A stretch of 64,000 bases of DNA from Bryobacter aggregatus MPL3 (GCF_000702445.1 NZ_JNIF01000004.1:1302001-1366000); one strand, 5' to 3'; shown: positions 45,842 through 55,439, counted from the stretch's first letter. Program-made: numbers and translations. Notes: a model not told the origin generated them from the letters alone.

Positions 45842-48800
45842 TTCGAACTTCCTTGCGATTGGACTCTGAGTCTGGCATCGCGTTTGGCTTCGAGCGAATA
45901 GTGAAGGTCGTTCCAGCGGGCACCGTCGAAGTCTTTGCCGCCGAGAAAGTCATCAGATTGCCCATCCCACGACCAGAACCACGGGAAGTCATCCTTCGGT
46001 TTATGAGGCTCTTTGCCGCGATCCTTGCCGTAGTTCACGCGGGGAGTGACGCGCAGAATGCAGCCATCGCGACGCCCGGACTGATACGGTTTGGCGGTCA
46101 ACCAAGGACGGATATTGATTCGAACGCCATCGTTAAGGTCAGGTGCCCAGCCAATTGGCTGCTCGTTGAGAGGCTTCCATCGGTTGAAGAGGTCATAGGG
46201 CTTTTCGCCGGCGAGGATCTTTTCGAGTTCGGCCTTCAAGTGCAGTGCCGCAGCGAGTCGCGCATCGGCTCCTTCTTTGCCAGTGCGGACCTCTTCACTT
46301 TGGCGATCAATCCAGCGGCCGAGGTAGGTGTAAATTAATTTCTCCAGCGTCTTCCGCCCCTCGCCGTTGGGCCCGGCAAGCTTGTGGTAGTTCACGAAGG
46401 AGTGAAAACCATCTTTGCGCCCGTCCCATACGTGCCAGACGAAAGGGCGATGCTGAAACACGCGGCAGTGCTCTTCAAAGAACTCGTCACGCAGCCATTC
46501 CTCCAATGAGGACTTGTCATCGAGCAACGATTGAAGCTTCGCCGCGGACCACTCATTCCCGTAAGCGTGTGCAAGCAGGGCACGCAACCGATCAGCGGCC
46601 GATGCTTCGCCAGCGATCGCGTTCATGCAGGCGATACCGTCGGCATCCGCGTGGAGTTGGAGGCCATCAATGTTAAGTTCAGGACATTTGGCGAATGCGG
46701 AGCCGGTCTGCCGAGGCCAAGCGTAGCCAACTAAGCGCGCTACGGCAACCTGGAGCGGCTGACCCGAAAGTCTGACATTCCCGTTAAAGAGCCACTGCGT
46801 GGGATTGTCAGACCGTGGAGCTGGTATGCCGTTTGGGTATTTCCTTGCGGCGACTTCTTGCCAGGATGAGAGGTCAAAGGGGACCTGCACCAGAGCAGCG
46901 GTTGCTGCATTGAGCTTTGAATTAATCTTACGAACGTCGTCGTTGTACTGCTCCGACTCACAATAAGCAAGAATGGCGGGCAGGAAACTGCTGTCCCTCG
47001 GAACCAGTACTGCGGTAATTTTGTCGTGAGGTTGGCCGAGTGATAGGCCGCATAGTAATGTCCGCATTTGCCCAACGACAACTCCGAGAACTCCCCAAGC
47101 TTGGAACCCCTGTACGCGCGCGGCCTCAGATTTGACTAGTTCCCCTTTGCCGTTTTGCCAACGCAGAACGCTGTCGCTTCCTAAATCGCCCTCACTATCT
47201 TGGGGTGACCTCTGGAAAGCGGTCCAATCTCCAGTAATCCGTGGAAGCTCCCAGAATCTGAAAACGAAACGGTCGGAATCGCCAGTCGAAAGCCCCTCAA
47301 CGCTTCCTGCGTAGTCTGCTAGCGTAGTGCCATGCAGCAGTTCGGTTGTTGTAATCACCATTGAAGGATTCTTCAACTGCCTAGCCTGGTGGTTCGGGGT
47401 ACCTGTCGAGTTAAGTCCTTTGGCCTTGTCCTCCGGCGATCTTGCTTCTGCAACATCCCATCCCGCGAAGCTGTGGTGCGGCGAGGGCACTCTGTGAGTT
47501 AGGCCCAGCAGTGCTACATTCACGACCTCGCCGCTGATCGTTTCAAAGGCGCGCGGCCCAAGCCGCGCTACGAAGTCCAACTGTTCACTTTTAAGAAGTC
47601 GCTCGCGAAGCTGCCTATAGCTCGTTAGGAACAACCAGTTCTGCGGTGTAACCAATGCGACCGACCCACCGCTACCGCAAAACCGCATACAGCGCTCCAC
47701 AAAACAAGTGGCAAGATCCGCCTTCGCGTCTACATGGAACTCCGCACAGTATTGCGCGAGCGCTGGATCCTGCTTGCCGCGCCCAAGGTATGGGACATTG
47801 GTCGCCACCAACGTGAAGCGGCTCGCGAGAATCCGAAAAGCGGCGAGGACCCCCTGAGCGGCGATTGCGAGTTCACGCACATCTTCGGATTGCTCTCGTT
47901 CAAGTGCCTCCTCTATGAGTGACAACACACGATCAGCACCAGCGCTGAATACGGTCGCCCGAAGCCGTAGAGGATCGATAAGGCTTCCGAGTGTTGGTGC
48001 ATCTTTGAAAAGCGAATAAAGTCGGCGCATCTCCTCGCGCGCCAGTCCGTCTTCACCCGCGAGTTTCACCCAGTCTGACTCGGCTGCGTGGATACCGAGC
48101 CCGGAACAGGCGAGATTCAGTTCCGGAAGAGGGAGGTGCTCCCCAGCAAGCCTCCAGGCCGCAAGCGCTAGGTTGAACGCCGCAATCTGAGAGCAACGGG
48201 CGTCGAGTTCCAAACCATAAAGGTTTTCACGGAGTACAGCGGCGACAGCCTCCTGCAGCGCGAGCCCTTCCTCCTCGACCCGCATTCGAACGAGGATGGG
48301 TAGAGCGAAAGTCAAGAAGTGCCCGCTTCCCATCGAAGGATCGAGCATGCGCAGTTCGCGCACCGCGCGTGGCCAACCATCAAACAAGCCGACTGCAGGC
48401 GAACCGTCCTCGTTCAGCCGCAAATAAGTCCATCCATAGCCGGGCAGAGCCGGGTTCTTTCCCTCGGCGAGACGCTTAGCCGTCCACCAAGCACCGAGGG
48501 TGTTTTCGAGCAGGAAGAGGACCATATAGTCTTCGGTGAAAAGCTGAGTTACGGCCGGCAATTCGTCGGCGCCGATCTTCACTTCGGACTTATTGACCCG
48601 GTCTTTCTCATCCCGCTGCCAGAACTGGTAGACCCACCCAAGGCTGTCGTCTGCTTGAAACACCGCTGTCGGCAAAGCACCGAGCTTCTCTTCGAGATGC
48701 TGGCGCGTTTCCAGCGGCAATGAGACCCGCAGCACTGGATCATCGGGACGGAAGACGGCAAGCAGCATCTTCTGCGCCAGTTCAGCGGCTATCTCGATCC

Positions 48801-49185
48801 ATTCCCGATTCTGCTCGCGCGAGAGTTCCCGAACTTCCTCCAGTGTCATCGCCACGCCGTGATCGGGGTCAAGGAGCAAATCATTCTCGGCCAGGAAACG
48901 GGCGAAGAGCATGCGGTGCCAATGCTCATAGGCGCAGGCCTGAACGAGGTGCTCGATCTCCTGTGTGTCTCGGCGGTCATCCCGCCGGTCCCCAAGTTGG
49001 CGGCCATGAGCGCGGAGTTGGTTGCGCAGTTCGCGTTCCTCAGTCGTCATGTGAGGCCACGGTTCGTGATGATGAACGGCGTATTGGTCCGTTATAACCT
49101 TACGTGCTCCATCTACCGCAATGGCTCGCGCTTGGGCTACGGTGTTCTCGAGGAGTCGGCGATGGTCTCGGCTCAAACTGGGCAT
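45838..49185 (-). CDS. pglX: BREX adenine-specific DNA methyltransferase PglX
   Basis: 1115 residues. The SAM motif I reads LDPSMGSGHFL (281-291), and the catalytic tetrapeptide appears as NVPY at 463-466 (in TNVPYLGRGK) instead of the usual NPPY. A long C-terminal recognition part follows. In BREX it methylates one strand of a hexameric site to mark self DNA, and is also needed for restriction. It follows brxC after a 9-base gap and overlaps the PHP-ATPase gene, so it is translated as part of one operon. The Val in motif IV is unusual but occurs in this PglX branch as far as I know. Confidence 0.93.
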   Translation of the reverse strand: MPSLSRDHRRLLENTVAQARAIAVDGARKVITDQYAVHHHEPWPHMTTEERELRNQLRAHGRQLGDRRDDRRDTQEIEHLVQACAYEHWHRMLFARFLAENDLLLDPDHGVAMTLEEVRELSREQNREWIEIAAELAQKMLLAVFRPDDPVLRVSLPLETRQHLEEKLGALPTAVFQADDSLGWVYQFWQRDEKDRVNKSEVKIGADELPAVTQLFTEDYMVLFLLENTLGAWWTAKRLAEGKNPALPGYGWTYLRLNEDGSPAVGLFDGWPRAVRELRMLDPSMGSGHFLTFALPILVRMRVEEEGLALQEAVAAVLRENLYGLELDARCSQIAAFNLALAAWRLAGEHLPLPELNLACSGLGIHAAESDWVKLAGEDGLAREEMRRLYSLFKDAPTLGSLIDPLRLRATVFSAGADRVLSLIEEALEREQSEDVRELAIAAQGVLAAFRILASRFTLVATNVPYLGRGKQDPALAQYCAEFHVDAKADLATCFVERCMRFCGSGGSVALVTPQNWLFLTSYRQLRERLLKSEQLDFVARLGPRAFETISGEVVNVALLGLTHRVPSPHHSFAGWDVAEARSPEDKAKGLNSTGTPNHQARQLKNPSMVITTTELLHGTTLADYAGSVEGLSTGDSDRFVFRFWELPRITGDWTAFQRSPQDSEGDLGSDSVLRWQNGKGELVKSEAARVQGFQAWGVLGVVVGQMRTLLCGLSLGQPHDKITAVLVPRDSSFLPAILAYCESEQYNDDVRKINSKLNAATAALVQVPFDLSSWQEVAARKYPNGIPAPRSDNPTQWLFNGNVRLSGQPLQVAVARLVGYAWPRQTGSAFAKCPELNIDGLQLHADADGIACMNAIAGEASAADRLRALLAHAYGNEWSAAKLQSLLDDKSSLEEWLRDEFFEEHCRVFQHRPFVWHVWDGRKDGFHSFVNYHKLAGPNGEGRKTLEKLIYTYLGRWIDRQSEEVRTGKEGADARLAAALHLKAELEKILAGEKPYDLFNRWKPLNEQPIGWAPDLNDGVRINIRPWLTAKPYQSGRRDGCILRVTPRVNYGKDRGKEPHKPKDDFPWFWSWDGQSDDFLGGKDFDGARWNDLHYSLEAKRDARLRVQSQGSSK

Positions 49186-49194
49186 GGCGTTCTC

Positions 49195-52100
49195 CTATTG
49201 AATCTGCACGGGGCCGCTCGAAAGGGCGCTGAGGATCTGCGCCCTTTGCCTGGCAAGCCATGCATCTACGTCGGCCTCGGACTTCAGTACGCTCTGCTCG
49301 ACGGTCACGAACTGGATCTTGGGCTCCAACAATTGAGCGGCGAGTTGTAGAGCCTTGGCGACCCGCGCAGGAATAGCCTCCGCCTCTGTGCGTCGAGCCG
49401 CCAGGTTCTTGGCATCGAGGGCGGCGAGAAGCGAATCGTCCATGCTCATGTCGGGCTTGGCTGGCGCGCGCAAACCCACATCGGCGAGAATCCGGGACTG
49501 GTCGGCCGCGATCAGCTTCCGCCATGTGTCGTTCGTGGCCAGGCTATCCATCGCCGATTGATAGGCACCCTCGTGGGCGAGATGTGCGGCGTTGAGAGCC
49601 TGCCTGACCAAGTCGGCCAGGCTAGTGCGCAAGGGCGCCACCGGGTCTGGATCCGCAAGGAGGAGACGGTTGCTGCGAATGGCGTCGCGCTGCGTGAGAG
49701 TCGGCTGAGCTTCAGATATTACGCCAGCATGCCTGGCAAGTCGCTCCAGGGTCTGCCAAGCTGGCTCCCGCTTGGCGATTCCATCGCGAGACTTTTTCCA
49801 TTCCGCGATCCGAGCTTTAATGTCAGCTTCCTTGGCACGGAGTGCGGACAATCTGTCGTTGCCGACAAGCTTCCGGATGTCTTCGATGTCGGTCACTGTT
49901 GGCCGCGCGGGTGCCGGCGACTCACCGCCCGCGTCGGAGGCGAGCTTCAGCAGAGCGATGAAGAACTCGGCAGCCTTGGCATCCAGTTCGTCCCCCTTCG
50001 CCTTTACGTCGACTTCCTGGTAGAGCGCGCGCAGGGCATTGCGATCCTGAATGGACAGCGTGATCTTCTCCACCCGGAACTCGGTCTTTGGAACCTTGTT
50101 CTGGTCGAGTTGACCGACGGCTACGGCAACACCATTCAAGGTGGCGGTGACGTGCTGGCTGCGGTGCAGAGTGATCAGCGCCGCATCGACTGCGTCGCGA
50201 GGCCAACCGAAGGGGTTGGATTCCAGTTCCTTTCGAAGCTGTGTACCCGTTTTTCCCGAGCCAATCGCGGAAAGCACCTGCCGACAGACAGGATGCTGCT
50301 CAATGGGGCCTTCATACTTGAGCGGTGAGAAAGGCTGGTCGGCTCCATCGCGGGCGCGCTTCATCGTGGATTCCCAAGCGGAACCTGAGAAGTCGGCCTC
50401 CTTGAATCGGGGGAAGAGGCGAGCTAACGAGGCGTCCGCACCGGCGCGCAGCTTTTCGTCCAGGGATAGCTGGAGCAACTCGTTGCCCCCACCCTGGAAC
50501 ACTTTGGTACCAGCGACGATCTCGGACACCAAAGCTTCGCGTTGCTGTTTAGCCAGACGGTGTCGACTCTCCATGCTCTGCCGCGCAACTTGCCCTTCTG
50601 GAGTGGCAGGTGCGCCCTTGGCATTCAGCGTCTGCTCGGCCGCGTGCTCCGTGGCAATGAGGTTCAGAATCTCATCGCGGGACTTCCGGGGAATAAACAC
50701 AGACAGCAAGGCGCTGTTGACGCCGACTGCGCGAGCCGCATTCAAAATCTCTTTTTCTGAAGCGGAAAAACCGTCCCGCAGCCAGACCTGGATGGATTCA
50801 CCGTCAGATTGGGGAACATCCTGGGAGCGATGAACCTTGAGTACCCGCGGTACTTTGGCGGCACCGTGCTGAAAGGCGCGGTTCAGCTTGTCTACGGTCT
50901 TCTGGACCTCGGCTGCCAGCAGTTGGTCACGCCGCTCATCAAAGAATGCGACATCATTCTTGAGCTTGGCTTCCCGTTGACGAAAGTCGGAATCCCAGTT
51001 GCGACCCTCTTCCGTCTGGATGCGAAACTCGGTGCCGACGCGCATGAGGACGCCCTCATCAGCGAGCTTGTCGAGCAGGCGCGCGACCTCCGAACGCAGT
51101 TTCCCGTTGTCAGCGGCGAGGTCGTCCACCATCAGGTCGGCCAGGTGCTCCTTGGTGGCGCGAACGCCGATATCCGCCATGCTGTCTGTCGGCAGTTGGC
51201 CGATCAGAAATACCAGGCCGCAAACACGTTGCTGAAGACGGCCTTCTTTGGTGCCATCCTTGCCCAATGCAACGATGCGTTCGTTAATCTCGCGCGGGAG
51301 TGCGCCGGTGGTGACCATTTCCGGGGCTAGCGCATCATAGAGATCGTCGCCAGGGATCAAACGGCCTAGTGATTCGGTAGTGAGCTTGGCGACACAATCA
51401 TGGATGATCCGCAACTGTGAGCGCAGCTGGCTTTGTGTACCCGCCGTATCAACTTGGCGGAAGCAGTGTTCCCAGAATCGGCGGCGGACAGGGAGAAGAG
51501 GGTAGTCTTCGACAATGATCGCCTTGTCTTCGAGGCGTTCGCCAATCTTGGTTCCCTGCAACTGGCGGGAAACTTCGCCGGCATGGGTGTCGAGAAGTTC
51601 CGCGATTGGGGTGAGCGCCGTTGGCTGCTTGCGCAATAGGACCTTGCGTGTGACTGTCTCTACGTCCGCATCCGAGAGCTGAATTCGAATCGTAAAGCGA
51701 TCCAGCAACTTGTTTAGCAGTTTGACGCCGTTGAGTGCCGACTGACCAGCCGCAACCAACATCACCTGGCTATCAAGCTGCTTGGAAACGGCCTCGGCGA
51801 TCTCGGTTATGAGCACGGATCGCGTTTCGGAGTCGCCAATGTACTGCTGGACTTCGTCAAGGATGAGAATCGTGCAGGGCATCTGGCCGTCCTTGCCGGC
51901 CCGCAGCAGGACGCGTTTGAACATCGAGAGGAATTCCTCGGTACTCAAGTCGGACGTGCGTAGAGGGAATTGGGCTTTGACGATCTCCTTGGCCGCACCC
52001 TCGCTGGTGGCAAAATTCGCGTCACAAGCGAGGAGAGCCTTGGTAATCAGCGGGCTGACGTAGAGGTTGTTCAATTCCTGGGCCCACTTCTTGCCGGCCG

Positions 52101-52674
52101 CTTCGACTGCGCCCCTCACCTTGTCTAAAATCCCGCGCTCTTCTAGCCAGAGGTGAAACTGTGCCTGTGGATACTGGGTCGGCAGGCCACAGGCCCGCAG
52201 AAGGATACTCAACACGCTGAGACGGACATTCTCCGTTGTACCCGCGGGCAAGGTTCCGGCTGCGGCCAGTAGACCACCCGAGCGTCTGCCTGCTACCTCC
52301 AGTTCGCGCAGGAGGTCCCGAACTTCTTCAGGTAGCTCCGCGACCAGACTCCGAGCTGTAGCTCCATCCGGGAACTTTGTGTCTGCCCAAAGGTGGCAGA
52401 GCATTTTCAGGAGGTGCGACTTGCCGCTACCGAAGAAGCCGCTGACCCATGCAGCCTTCTGATAGGTTTGGCTACGGCTCCCCAGAAACGAGGAGAGGAT
52501 GCTGATGATGCCTTCCTCGTATTGGCCTTCGCAAACGAATGTCGAAAGCTCGCCTCGGAGTTCCTTGGTGACGTTATCGTCGCTGCTCTCGCTCGTGATC
52601 CGCGCTTGACCGTTGTTGACCAGGCCATATTGGGAGGGATCACGCAAAAGGGTTTCTTTAATCAGCATGGGCAT
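49195..52674 (-). CDS. brxC: BREX P-loop ATPase BrxC
   Basis: 1159 residues from the ATG at 52674, which shares bases with the brxB stop and has AGGAGG six bases upstream; a TTG one codon earlier and an ATG three codons later are possible. Walker A GFFGSGKSH occurs near residues 79-87, Walker B as ILILDEVQQYIGD near 285, and the remainder is a long helical region typical of BrxC/PglY. Members are large P-loop proteins required for BREX exclusion. N-terminal phrase MLIKETLLRDP is characteristic. Confidence 0.94.
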   Translation of the reverse strand: MPMLIKETLLRDPSQYGLVNNGQARITSESSDDNVTKELRGELSTFVCEGQYEEGIISILSSFLGSRSQTYQKAAWVSGFFGSGKSHLLKMLCHLWADTKFPDGATARSLVAELPEEVRDLLRELEVAGRRSGGLLAAAGTLPAGTTENVRLSVLSILLRACGLPTQYPQAQFHLWLEERGILDKVRGAVEAAGKKWAQELNNLYVSPLITKALLACDANFATSEGAAKEIVKAQFPLRTSDLSTEEFLSMFKRVLLRAGKDGQMPCTILILDEVQQYIGDSETRSVLITEIAEAVSKQLDSQVMLVAAGQSALNGVKLLNKLLDRFTIRIQLSDADVETVTRKVLLRKQPTALTPIAELLDTHAGEVSRQLQGTKIGERLEDKAIIVEDYPLLPVRRRFWEHCFRQVDTAGTQSQLRSQLRIIHDCVAKLTTESLGRLIPGDDLYDALAPEMVTTGALPREINERIVALGKDGTKEGRLQQRVCGLVFLIGQLPTDSMADIGVRATKEHLADLMVDDLAADNGKLRSEVARLLDKLADEGVLMRVGTEFRIQTEEGRNWDSDFRQREAKLKNDVAFFDERRDQLLAAEVQKTVDKLNRAFQHGAAKVPRVLKVHRSQDVPQSDGESIQVWLRDGFSASEKEILNAARAVGVNSALLSVFIPRKSRDEILNLIATEHAAEQTLNAKGAPATPEGQVARQSMESRHRLAKQQREALVSEIVAGTKVFQGGGNELLQLSLDEKLRAGADASLARLFPRFKEADFSGSAWESTMKRARDGADQPFSPLKYEGPIEQHPVCRQVLSAIGSGKTGTQLRKELESNPFGWPRDAVDAALITLHRSQHVTATLNGVAVAVGQLDQNKVPKTEFRVEKITLSIQDRNALRALYQEVDVKAKGDELDAKAAEFFIALLKLASDAGGESPAPARPTVTDIEDIRKLVGNDRLSALRAKEADIKARIAEWKKSRDGIAKREPAWQTLERLARHAGVISEAQPTLTQRDAIRSNRLLLADPDPVAPLRTSLADLVRQALNAAHLAHEGAYQSAMDSLATNDTWRKLIAADQSRILADVGLRAPAKPDMSMDDSLLAALDAKNLAARRTEAEAIPARVAKALQLAAQLLEPKIQFVTVEQSVLKSEADVDAWLARQRAQILSALSSGPVQIQ

Positions 52675-53234
52675 CAATGGCCTCCTGTGGAATGGAGCGT
52701 AATGGGCACGGCAAGATAGTTCCAGCCATCGCGCGCGTCGAGCAAACGGTAGTTGTTTTGGTCGTGAGATCCGGGAAAGAAAACAGCGAGTCGTCCTTTG
52801 ATGGAGGGCTCAAGAAGCTTCAGCACGCTGGACACACGAGTGAAGCCAAATAGAGAGCCAACACCAAACAGCCCAACGACAGAAGTGTTCGTGACGTCGG
52901 GCCGCTTCAAGACTGCCTGGATGGTTGCGGCGACATATTCTGCGAACTCGACGTCGAGCTTCAGTTGGAGATCTTCCGGAGATTCAAAGTAGGCGTCCCG
53001 GTAATCCTCGGAAGCGATCCAGCGGGCGAAGCAATCCGAGATATTCACCTCAAACCATTCATGCCCCTCTTCTCGGGTTGCCATGGCAAAAGCGTCTTTC
53101 CGAGCGAGGAGTGTACGTTCCAGTTCCTTTTCGTAGACGACCATGATGACGCGTTGCGCGCCCGCAACCGTTTGCTGCCAGGGAAGCCCAATGTGCTGCT
53201 TGTACTTTTCTGCCAACTGCTCGACGCGCCCCAT
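52674..53234 (-). CDS. brxB: BREX protein BrxB (DUF1788)
   Basis: 186 residues from the ATG at 53234, spaced eight bases after AGGGG; a GTG at 53243 is possible. DUF1788 features: RVIMVVYEKELERTLLARKDAF, IEVNISDCFARW-like EVNISDCFARWIASEDYRD, and VGLFGVGSLFGFTRVSSVLK followed by RLAVFFPGSHDQNNYRLLDAR (each shown only in part of the protein). BrxB is a small conserved member of type 1 BREX of unknown biochemical function. It overlaps brxC by one codon position and abuts brxA. Confidence 0.9.
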   Translation of the reverse strand: MGRVEQLAEKYKQHIGLPWQQTVAGAQRVIMVVYEKELERTLLARKDAFAMATREEGHEWFEVNISDCFARWIASEDYRDAYFESPEDLQLKLDVEFAEYVAATIQAVLKRPDVTNTSVVGLFGVGSLFGFTRVSSVLKLLEPSIKGRLAVFFPGSHDQNNYRLLDARDGWNYLAVPITLHSTGGH

Positions 53235-53235
53235 A

Positions 53236-54048
53236 CTACGCACCCCTCATGTTGTCGTTCATGGCCGGGTCAAGACGATCCAGTTTGAGTTCAAAGACCC
53301 CTCCCGCCATTTTCAGGTCCAGTAGTCCGCTTCGCTTGGCCAGTGTGGCCAGTTCAAGGGCCTCAGAGCTCCCACAGTCGAGAACCTTTAACCACCCGCT
53401 CGTCAGAATTTCTTCCCCTTGAAAGCCAGCCGCTTGGGCCATATACATTGCAAAGGCAACAGCGGCTGGTTTCGGTGAGAGGCGGTGTCGAATCTTAAAG
53501 GTTCGTCCCTCCAGATGGCCGGATTGTGACCACGAACTCGCTGCGTTCCGCATCACTTTCTCCAGGGTGGATTCGAGAAGCCGGTCTCCGACAGCTTTCA
53601 CGAGCGCGGCATGCATTGCTGATCGTTGGAACTCGGCACCATCCGGGAGGGCGATAACAGCCTCAGCGGTGGACATCAATAGCGGATCTCGAGCGAGGCA
53701 CACCAGTAAGGCCAGGACGGGGGCGCTCTGCGGATCGTCTGCCCAGAGCCGTCGGAATATTCGGAAGATCGGAACAGCGGGGTCGAGGCTGTAGAGCTCG
53801 CGAAGGTGTTGGAGAGAATGGCGCCGCGTAGCGATGGTTTGCTTGCCGAGGCAGTTGTTCTCGACGATGGCGTCTGCGTAGTCGTTGGGCCGGGCAGGCT
53901 CTGGGACAGTCTCCAGAAGCGTCACGATTTCTTGCAGCATGATCGTGCGGCTTGTGTGGGTACCAACGTATCCGAACCGAAAGCCTGCGTCGATCGCGGG
54001 CTTTAGATTTTTCGAAGTTGCGAAGAACTGCAAGTGTTGACTATTCAT
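53236..54048 (-). CDS. brxA: BREX protein BrxA (DUF1819)
   Basis: 270 residues. The DUF1819/NusB-like helical pattern is visible (RHSLQHLRELYSLDP, FRRLWADDPQSAPVLALLVCLARDP, and LSPKPAAVAFAMYMAQAAGFQG). BrxA is a small DNA-binding helical protein in studied systems. It is the first gene of the BREX operon on the minus strand, so the promoter at 54149-54177 probably drives the whole set. Upstream, on the other strand, is the AbiEi-like antitoxin gene. Confidence 0.9.
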   Translation of the reverse strand: MNSQHLQFFATSKNLKPAIDAGFRFGYVGTHTSRTIMLQEIVTLLETVPEPARPNDYADAIVENNCLGKQTIATRRHSLQHLRELYSLDPAVPIFRIFRRLWADDPQSAPVLALLVCLARDPLLMSTAEAVIALPDGAEFQRSAMHAALVKAVGDRLLESTLEKVMRNAASSWSQSGHLEGRTFKIRHRLSPKPAAVAFAMYMAQAAGFQGEEILTSGWLKVLDCGSSEALELATLAKRSGLLDLKMAGGVFELKLDRLDPAMNDNMRGA

Positions 54049-54104
54049 GTGTTTAGGGTTCCACAGGGCGCGGCGGCCGACTCCTCGCCCCCTCCCGGAT
54101 ATTC

Positions 54105-54122
54105 ACCGGCAAAGTTGCCGGT
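54105..54122. promoter_or_regulatory. 18-bp palindromic operator, copy 1
   Basis: ACCGGCAA-AG-TTGCCGGT: 8-bp perfect arms and a 2-base centre. It lies about 20 bases after the predicted brxA transcription start, where a bound protein would block transcription of the BREX operon. Confidence 0.8.
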
Positions 54123-54148
54123 TTGGTTGACCAGTGCATGCACAATCC

Positions 54149-54177
54149 TTTATGAATCATTTTTGGCAGCGAGTCAA
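54149..54177 (-). promoter_or_regulatory. Predicted promoter of the BREX operon
   Basis: Minus strand: -35 TTGACT (54177-54172), 17-base spacer, -10 CATAAA (54154-54149). It sits between the two palindromes. Moderate match; the -10 is weak. Confidence 0.5.
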
Positions 54178-54193
54178 GAACTATTTATATCTC

Positions 54194-54211
54194 ACCGGCA
54201 AGTTTGCCGGT
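54194..54211. promoter_or_regulatory. 18-bp palindromic operator, copy 2
   Basis: ACCGGCAA-GT-TTGCCGGT, identical arms to copy 1, centre-to-centre distance 89 bp. It lies just upstream of the -35 box of the predicted brxA promoter. Two equal sites in a shared divergent region suggest co-operative binding by one regulator, most simply the winged-helix AbiEi-like protein encoded to the right. Confidence 0.8.
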
Positions 54212-54311
54212 TGTCTAACGGAGGCCCGATGCGACTGATTCAGGGCGCTCTTGTGATTCTTCCAAGCTATTGATATCGCTTGTTTATCTACTCAGGATCG
54301 AATATTGCTAC

Positions 54312-54341
54312 TTGCTGTAAATATTTAAGCTAGTGTAGACT
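54312..54341 (+). promoter_or_regulatory. Predicted promoter of the toxin-antitoxin pair
   Basis: -35 TTGCTG (54312-54317), 18-base spacer, -10 TAGACT (54336-54341), with the GTG start 6 bases further on, which would give a leaderless message. Weaker match than the others. Confidence 0.4.
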
Positions 54342-54347
54342 AGTGCT

Positions 54348-55439
54348 GTGTTTCCGAAAGAATCATCGCGAGCGCCAGATTGGCTCCTCCGGTTATTGAA
54401 AAGCACGCCCGGTCTGGACGTCCGAGACTCGGAGAAAATGGGCCGCCTTCTTGTCGGAGCGCATTCCGGACCGGCAGTCGAATTTCGTCTGACTTGGGTG
54501 CCTATACTGAGTCGCGAAGCAGCGTCTCGATTGATTGAAGATCAAGCCGAAATAGCAGACGGATCGTCGCAAATGCCACGACGCCTTGTTGCAACCCGTG
54601 CTCTGGCGGAATCGACCCGCCGGTTGCTCCGAGAGCAAAAGGTTTCGTGGGCGGAGCAGAATACAGGAGTGTTGCACTTGGCCGCGCCAGGACTCCTCGT
54701 CGACATCCGCGGAGAAGAACGAGCATCGAAAAAGGGGTGGCCCACTCCGAGAGCCAAACTGCAAGGAATCTCGGGGCTTGTCGCCGAGACGCTTGTGGAC
54801 TGGGAAGCCGGCCAACTGATACAGCTTCGCGTTCTTGCCGGAAAGGCAGGGGTCTCCACGGCACTGGTAAGCCGAATCCTCCAACGACTGTCGGCACTGC
54901 GAATCGTCGAGACTATTGCTAGTGGGCCCAGCCGACAATGGGCACTGATCGAGCGTGGAGGACTGCTCGATTTGTGGGCCGAAGAGGAGGAACGGACGCC
55001 TTCTGTGGTGACGCCTCTAAACGTATGGAGCCGATCGCCGAACGCTCTCCTCTCAAAACTTCCGCAACTGAACCAGGTGACACCGTTATGGGCTGTGGGC
55101 GGAACAACGGCTGCCAATTTGTACGCGCCGACGTTGACCACATTTCCGGAACCGGTGATTTGGGTTGATGCCAAGGTCCCATTCGAAGACGTGGCTCGCG
55201 TGCTGGGCGGAGAAAAGGTGGAGCGAGGGGCGAATGTTCTCCTATGGCAGTCAGAACGCAACCTGGCGCTGAAGCAATCGCGGATCATTGAACCCAATGG
55301 ATTCAACTCAGACCTGAATCAGCCGCTTCAACTCGTGTCTCGCCCCCGCGCCTATATCGAGGCTCTGCACGGTGCGGGGCGATCTCAAGAGGTGGCCCAG
55401 AATCTTCGTGAGAAGATCTTGAGGAATGACTCCGAATAA
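54348..55439 (+). CDS. AbiEi-like antitoxin/transcription regulator (type IV toxin-antitoxin)
   Basis: 363 residues, GTG start. A winged-helix segment is visible at about residues 160-205 (IQLRVLAGKAGVSTALVSRILQRL shown partly), preceded by an AbiEi-type domain (LHLAAPGLLVDIRGEE) and followed by PNALLSKLPQLNQ and WVDAKVPFEDVARVLG, in the manner of COG4861-like AbiEi antitoxins. These proteins counteract an AbiEii nucleotidyltransferase toxin and autoregulate their operon through inverted repeats. The two palindromes upstream fit. Because the same region drives brxA, it may also regulate BREX. It overlaps the toxin gene by 14 bases. Confidence 0.75.
   Translation: MFPKESSRAPDWLLRLLKSTPGLDVRDSEKMGRLLVGAHSGPAVEFRLTWVPILSREAASRLIEDQAEIADGSSQMPRRLVATRALAESTRRLLREQKVSWAEQNTGVLHLAAPGLLVDIRGEERASKKGWPTPRAKLQGISGLVAETLVDWEAGQLIQLRVLAGKAGVSTALVSRILQRLSALRIVETIASGPSRQWALIERGGLLDLWAEEEERTPSVVTPLNVWSRSPNALLSKLPQLNQVTPLWAVGGTTAANLYAPTLTTFPEPVIWVDAKVPFEDVARVLGGEKVERGANVLLWQSERNLALKQSRIIEPNGFNSDLNQPLQLVSRPRAYIEALHGAGRSQEVAQNLREKILRNDSE

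Noticed and set aside
49558-50328. 256-codon plus-strand frame inside brxC
   Set aside because: Antisense to a conserved BREX protein and without motifs.
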